Shown piece by piece: positions 32,448 to 36,813 of a stretch of 36,813 bases of DNA (positions within the stretch are counted from its first letter, which is position 1; the number at the start of each line of letters is the position of its first letter). The DNA comes from an uncultured Bacteroidota bacterium. Its GTDB lineage: Bacteria; Bacteroidota; Bacteroidia; Chitinophagales; Chitinophagaceae. The notes under the pieces are model-generated. The model did not search any database and was not told the DNA's origin. It worked only from the letters and a program-made list of their open reading frames with translations. Location of the stretch: contig CALEZD010000060.1 in NCBI GenBank assembly GCA_937928385.1, positions 1 through 36,813 of the forward strand. The letters run 5' to 3'. The position numbers were made by a program, and so were the translations under genes.

Positions 32448-34562
32448 TCAACTGAGTGCCCGGAATGCAATCCAGGCGCAGATATAGGCCAGCCCCAACA
32501 TGTAAACGAATTGTAAAGCGGGGTACTTCCAGCTACGGGTTTCTCTTTTTACAATAGCCAGGGTACTCATGCACTGCATGGCAAAAACGTAGAATATAAG
32601 TAAGGATACCCCCGATGCCAGCGTATATACAGGCGAGCCATCGGGCCTGCGGGCGGCGCGCATTTTCTCCCTTATCGTATCGCTGCTTTCGTCACTCCCT
32701 ACGCTGTACAGGGTAGCCATAGTGCCTACAAATACCTCGCGCGCGGCAAATGATGTGATGATGGCTATGCCTATTTTCCAGTCGTAACCAAGGGGGCGTA
32801 TAGCCGGCTCAATAGCTTTACCTGCTATGCCGGCAAACGAATTTTCCAGTTTCTCAGTGCTTTCCTGTTTTCTTAGTTCATCGGCCTGTTCAGGATATTG
32901 CTTAGTTAATTCAGCATATTTAACGGTGACCGCATCCATCTTTGCAGGTGGGCCGAAAGTGGCCATCACCCATAAAATCAAAGAGATAATCATGATGACC
33001 TTACCGGCATCTACCACGAATATTTTCGCCTTCTCTATCATGGTGGTTACTACGTTGTTCCACCTGGGGGCACGGTATACCGGTAGTTCCATCAGGAAGT
33101 AACTGCGTTCCCGGGTTTTAATCAGCCAGCTCATCACCTTCGATACCAGCAGCGCCATCACAAAGCCTAACAGGTACAGGCCCATCAGCACCAGCCCCTG
33201 CAGGTTGAATATCCAGAGGCTTTTATCCGGTATCACCAGGCCGATAAGTATGGTATATACCGGCAAACGTGCCGAGCAACTCATGAGCGGCGTTACCATT
33301 ATGGTAATAAGCCGCTCTTTCCTGTTTTGTATTGTACGTGCTGCCATCACTGCGGGCACTGCGCAAGCCATACCGCTTATTAACGGCATTACAGAACGGC
33401 CATTCAACCCCACGCTGCGCATCAACCTGTCTGACAGGAAACTGATACGCGCCATGTAGCCTGTATCCTCCAGCAAGGTGATGAACCCAAACAATATCAT
33501 GATTTGCGGTATGAAGATGGCGATACCCCCCAGGCCTGCCAATACACCATTTATAAGCAGGTCTTTGAAAAAGCTGTCGGCCATCATACCGTCCAGCCAA
33601 CCGCTGGTGTAGCTGAACAGATTTTCAACCCATGTCATAGGATACTCAGCCAGCCAGAAAATGCTCTGGAACATCATAAACAAGACCACGAGCAATACCA
33701 GGTTGCCCCATACGGGATGCAGCAATACTTTATCCAGCCGGTCGGTCATCATGCTTTGCTTCAGTGGGCTGGCCTCTGCCACAGCCTTGTCCATAATGGA
33801 GCCAATCTTCTTGTAGCGGTCCATTACTTCCTCAGCTTGCACCTTTGCCTTATGAAAGCCTGCCTGGTCTACCAATGCAGCAATCTGTATCCGTTGCGCA
33901 GCGTTCAGGAAGGATAAATCCATATAGCTGCAGGCCACCTGCAGGGCACTGTACCTGCTTTCCAGCTTGCATATAGCCTGTACTTCATCCAGCCATTGGC
34001 CTGTATGGGCTTTTATGTCAATGAACTCACGGCTGTGTGTTGCAGATGCAGCCAACCGGGTATCCGCCACAATCTTTTTAAGCGGGCCGATGCCTTTATT
34101 TCTGCGGGGATTGATTTTTACTACCGGCACCCCCATCATCCTTTCCAGTTCATCCACATCTACTTCTATACCTTTCTGGCGGGCGATGTCATTCATGGTC
34201 AGTGCTATAATCACCGGTATGCCCAGGTCCATGATTTGTGAGCAGAACAACAGGTTGCGCCGCAGGTTTGACGCATCGGCTATGACTATAATCATATCCG
34301 GCCTGTCTTTGTGTTCCCTGTTCAGCAGCACCTCGCAGGTCACCTGTTCGTCGGCGCTTTTGGGGTACAGGCTGTAAGTGCCGGGCAGGTCCAGTATATT
34401 AGCAGTAAGTGAATCTGATATCCGGCAGGAACCTGTTTTCTTATCCACCGTTACGCCGGGGAAGTTGCCCACACGCTGGTTGAGGCCTGTAAGGCTGTTG
34501 AATAAAGAACTCTTGCCACTATTAGGATTGCCTACAAGCGCTATGGTAAATGATGCCCGCAT
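32448..34562 (-). CDS. feoB: Ferrous iron transporter FeoB
   Basis: 704-residue inner-membrane Fe(II) importer. N-terminal G domain: G1 GNPNSGKS (11-18), switch region NFPGVTVD (33-40), G3 DLPG (58-61), then the GDI-like helical bundle (to about 270). A membrane domain with eight or more helices and both Gate motifs follows (MSCSARLPVY, FAAREVFVGTMATLY). The G4 position reads TMND (122-125), where the family usually has NxxD with asparagine first. No feoA or feoC is adjacent, although the N-terminus is standard, so FeoA must be elsewhere or absent. Its -7 box may be at 34574. Confidence 0.95.
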   Translation of the reverse strand: MRASFTIALVGNPNSGKSSLFNSLTGLNQRVGNFPGVTVDKKTGSCRISDSLTANILDLPGTYSLYPKSADEQVTCEVLLNREHKDRPDMIIVIADASNLRRNLLFCSQIMDLGIPVIIALTMNDIARQKGIEVDVDELERMMGVPVVKINPRRNKGIGPLKKIVADTRLAASATHSREFIDIKAHTGQWLDEVQAICKLESRYSALQVACSYMDLSFLNAAQRIQIAALVDQAGFHKAKVQAEEVMDRYKKIGSIMDKAVAEASPLKQSMMTDRLDKVLLHPVWGNLVLLVVLFMMFQSIFWLAEYPMTWVENLFSYTSGWLDGMMADSFFKDLLINGVLAGLGGIAIFIPQIMILFGFITLLEDTGYMARISFLSDRLMRSVGLNGRSVMPLISGMACAVPAVMAARTIQNRKERLITIMVTPLMSCSARLPVYTILIGLVIPDKSLWIFNLQGLVLMGLYLLGFVMALLVSKVMSWLIKTRERSYFLMELPVYRAPRWNNVVTTMIEKAKIFVVDAGKVIMIISLILWVMATFGPPAKMDAVTVKYAELTKQYPEQADELRKQESTEKLENSFAGIAGKAIEPAIRPLGYDWKIGIAIITSFAAREVFVGTMATLYSVGSDESSDTIREKMRAARRPDGSPVYTLASGVSLLIFYVFAMQCMSTLAIVKRETRSWKYPALQFVYMLGLAYICAWIAFRALS

Positions 34563-34573
34563 GAATAAGAGCG

Positions 34574-34581
34574 CAAATTTA
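34574..34581 (-). promoter_or_regulatory. Possible promoter -7 box TAAATTTG for feoB
   Basis: Exact TAnnTTTG on the minus strand, but only 11 bp before the feoB ATG, which would make an almost leaderless mRNA. No -33 TTG. No Fur-type palindrome was recognised nearby. Confidence 0.35.
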
Positions 34582-34642
34582 CCATTATATCTCTCTCCTT
34601 GTTGTATTTATGGGCTCATACGTGCATATTATTCCCGAATAT

Positions 34643-34664
34643 GAAAACCGGCAATACCTACCGG
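34643..34664 (-). terminator. Weak terminator overlapping the T9SS gene stop
   Basis: 6-bp stem with one G-U pair (CCGGTA/TGCCGG on the minus strand, loop 5 nt) followed by TTTT. It overlaps the stop codon at 34658-34660. Confidence 0.4.
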
Positions 34665-36565
34665 ATGAGGGTAACAGTGCCTGTAAGCTGCTGTTGTTGC
34701 ATCTTGCCGCGGGCGCGGTACTGCACCACGTAGATATATACCCCCTGCGGTGCCCATTCATAATTGCTGCGCCCTTTCCAGCCATCACTTATATCATCCG
34801 ACTGGAATACCATATTGCCCCAGCGGTTATATATGCGTATGCTAAATTCGTCTACCGGGCATTTGAGCAGTGGACGGAAAATATTATTGGCAGAACCAGT
34901 AACCGGTGTAAAGGCATTGGGGAATACTATACAATCTTCGCAGGACTGGTGGTACACCCATACCGAGTCGATGTAGGAGCCGCACTCATTGTTGGCTGCC
35001 CTGCGGTAGAGGCCTTCCCTGTCGGGCATCACACAGCAACTAATACTGCCTGTGTTCCACTTGTAAGCAACGCCGTCCGTATGTTTGCCTATCACCTGCA
35101 AATCGTTCTCGCACATTACGGCTTTGTCGGCCAGTTCCTCATGCGGGGTATAGGCCACCGATATATTTACCGGCGATTTTTCACTCTCGCACTTGCCTAT
35201 GGTTTCAGTTATGAAAAGGGAATAGGTACCCGGTTCAAATGTAACGACAGGGGGTTGCAGGGTATTGCCAACAGTCCCGTTTGCATGGGTGTACCAGGTA
35301 ATATTGTCACCTGACACTGCGATTTGGGGGTATTCGACAAATTGGCATATCATAGTGTCGGCAGGAGGTGGCGGGGGTGTTGGGGGCTGGATATACACAT
35401 GAACCGTGTCTGTCTGTGTTCCGCATTTATTGTTTATGGTTAGTATATACACTCCGGGTTGGGAGGCTGTAATATTTTCTGTTTGCTGCCCGGTGCTCCA
35501 CAGGTAGGTGCTGGCAATGGGGTACTTAGGTTGTATAAGTACAGGCTCGTTTTTACAATTCACCAACTCCTTGCCCAGGTTGAGTATCGGGGCGGCCTTG
35601 TACTGTATATTAAAGCTGTCTATATAGGTAACGCATCCTGTAGTGGCGATACACCAATACTTACCGCTGCCTGTGACATGAATGGTTTCTGTAGAAGCTC
35701 CGTTGTTCCATTGGTAGTCGGCCTGCTGCACAGCACTGGCCAGTGTCATTTGTACGGGCGCGGTGGTACAATATGAGGTATCCATTACCCTGTACACCGT
35801 ATCGGTACTGCTGATGGGCAGCACGGATACATCGTCGATATACAGGTAGCAGCGGTATAGTGATGCGGGATTGGGTACCACAGGCGAAACGGGTTGAATA
35901 GCAGGGGCAGCGCCGGGATTGAACCAGCCCAGTGTCAGCCATTCTTCGCCGCCGGTAGCGATATAGGTGCCAGATACCCTCATCCAGCTGGCGGTATCTG
36001 CCAAAAACCTGCCTGGCGCGTTGGCTATACTATTGGTTAAAGCCATAGTGAGCCCCGTAGGTTGGGTATGCTTGGTGGCCGACAGGTTGACACCCAGCCT
36101 GTCTATACCTACAAAATTATAAGTGCCGCCACCCGATACTGCGTTGCTGACATAAAAGCTGATGCAATACTTACCGCCGGCCTGTAAGGGCTGGTTGAGG
36201 CGGCACTGGATATATTCGCCAAATGTGCTGGTGAGCGTGCCGTTCAGCATCGAGCCCTCCCAGGCTATGATGCCCGTATAGCCATTGCCCGTACGTGCCG
36301 GTTGGTGGCCAAAGGCATTGCCCGGCACCGAAGCCTGTGTGGCAGCCGAGGCGCAACGATTGAAATAGTCGGCCGAGCCCGACTGCAGCGGGTTGACCCA
36401 TGCCTGCACCGTAGGAAAACTGGTATAGCCCGGCGAATACTCAAGCGCTGAAATGCCCGTAGGGCAACTGTTGTACGACTCGAAGGAGGGATTGGGCACA
36501 AGGTTTTGCGCTGTGCAAATAGTACACAGGATGAGCGCTGCTGCCAGCGCCATACAGGATTTCAT
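34658..36565 (-). CDS. T9SS type B secreted protein (gliding-motility C-terminal domain)
   Basis: 635 residues from the preferred ATG at 36565 (MKSCMALAAALILCTICTAQ, a typical signal peptide). Upstream in-frame ATGs at 36577, 36604 and 36739 would put the tandem repeat into coding sequence and bury the signal, so they are rejected. The N-terminal half starts NLVPNPSFESYNSCP and forms a lectin-like jelly-roll. The middle holds Ig/PKD-like repeats with paired cysteines and a proline run. The last 90 residues (FPNAFTPVTGSANNIFRP ... IYNRWGNMVFQ ... WKGRSNYEWAPQGVYIYVV) are the CHU_C/gliding type B sorting domain. Surface adhesin or cell-attached cargo is likely; target unknown. Confidence 0.88.
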   Translation of the reverse strand: MKSCMALAAALILCTICTAQNLVPNPSFESYNSCPTGISALEYSPGYTSFPTVQAWVNPLQSGSADYFNRCASAATQASVPGNAFGHQPARTGNGYTGIIAWEGSMLNGTLTSTFGEYIQCRLNQPLQAGGKYCISFYVSNAVSGGGTYNFVGIDRLGVNLSATKHTQPTGLTMALTNSIANAPGRFLADTASWMRVSGTYIATGGEEWLTLGWFNPGAAPAIQPVSPVVPNPASLYRCYLYIDDVSVLPISSTDTVYRVMDTSYCTTAPVQMTLASAVQQADYQWNNGASTETIHVTGSGKYWCIATTGCVTYIDSFNIQYKAAPILNLGKELVNCKNEPVLIQPKYPIASTYLWSTGQQTENITASQPGVYILTINNKCGTQTDTVHVYIQPPTPPPPPADTMICQFVEYPQIAVSGDNITWYTHANGTVGNTLQPPVVTFEPGTYSLFITETIGKCESEKSPVNISVAYTPHEELADKAVMCENDLQVIGKHTDGVAYKWNTGSISCCVMPDREGLYRRAANNECGSYIDSVWVYHQSCEDCIVFPNAFTPVTGSANNIFRPLLKCPVDEFSIRIYNRWGNMVFQSDDISDGWKGRSNYEWAPQGVYIYVVQYRARGKMQQQQLTGTVTLIR

Positions 36566-36638
36566 ATAGCTTACCATGCCTACCGGAATTACTATAGACT
36601 GCATTTTTTGCCTGAGTGTTGGGGAAATGTTAAAGAAG

Positions 36639-36699
36639 TTAGTAGTAAGTCGTAAGAGATAATTAGTAGTAAGTCGTAAGAGATAAGTAGTAAGTCGTA
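36639..36699. repeat. 24-bp tandem repeat, 2.5 copies
   Basis: Two perfect 24-bp units (36639-36662 and 36663-36686; unit begins TTAGTAGTAAGTCGTAAGAG) and a partial third (36687-36699). It lies 74-134 bp upstream of the T9SS type B gene start, where its promoter should be. The remaining window end, 36700-36813, holds no gene I can support. Confidence 0.9.
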
Positions 36700-36813
36700 T
36701 GTTTTTAGTCGAAAATGCGTTGATTTTGTTAACCGTCAAATGGACTGCTTTAACTGCCGGGAATATCGTGTCTTTGCAATTAATTGATTTATAGCGCCTT
36801 AGAACCGGTTTGT

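Noticed and set aside
36566..36739. 58-residue N-terminal extension of the T9SS type B protein
   Set aside because: It translates the tandem repeat and would place the signal peptide internally; the ATG at 36565 gives a normal signal peptide.

Overview
The window is an ordinary chromosomal stretch of a member of the Bacteroidota, most likely a Chitinophagaceae-type organism. The evidence is type IX secretion sorting domains of both kinds (type A at the end of the 19118-21070 protein, gliding/CHU_C-like type B in the 34658 protein), a TonB receptor plus DUF4249 lipoprotein pair, the murA-DUF4290 pair, a YARHG lipoprotein, and several exact copies of the Bacteroidota -7 promoter box TAnnTTTG. 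No phage, plasmid, transposase, CRISPR array, tRNA or rRNA was found. About 27 protein genes fill the window, mostly singletons or pairs closed by clear intrinsic terminators.

Layout. 1-5.7 kb: a fused ethanolamine ammonia-lyase (EutB-EutC, 5' end outside the window), converging on comM/yifB; then a His-rich polytopic membrane protein and a PaaG-like crotonase. 5.7-11 kb, minus strand: an MJ1255-like glycosyltransferase translationally coupled to an LpxH-like metallophosphatase, a secreted TlpA-like thioredoxin and an ABC exporter. 11.3-16.4 kb, minus: a TPR/LuxR-type membrane regulator, an outer-membrane barrel-like protein, a CstB-like persulfide dioxygenase-rhodanese and a YugP-type zinc protease. 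16.5-19.0 kb: a TonB-dependent receptor preceded by a full TPP riboswitch with its own promoter, hence a probable thiamin receptor. 19.1-24.8 kb: a T9SS-exported Omp28/thioredoxin-like protein, a small conserved protein, a MoxR ATPase, a small secreted protein, and a DedA-TerC pair. 24.8-31 kb: TonB receptor + DUF4249 lipoprotein, an FKBP-like protein, a YARHG lipoprotein, and murA + DUF4290. 31.2-36.8 kb: a sensor with an ethylene-receptor-like membrane domain, feoB, and a T9SS type B cargo with a 24-bp tandem repeat upstream.

The genes point to a free-living, envelope-rich bacterium that imports thiamin (riboswitch-controlled receptor) and ferrous iron (FeoB), handles reactive sulfur, and secretes proteins through T9SS. 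The best candidates for something undescribed are: (1) the EutBC fusion with what looks like the end of an export signal; (2) the ethylene-receptor-like sensor that has lost the Cu-ligand histidine and ends after its histidine-phosphotransfer helix with no ATPase domain; (3) the double-hairpin leader of the thiamin receptor; and (4) the His/Glu-patterned membrane protein at 3921. No obviously new multigene defence or mobile system is visible.
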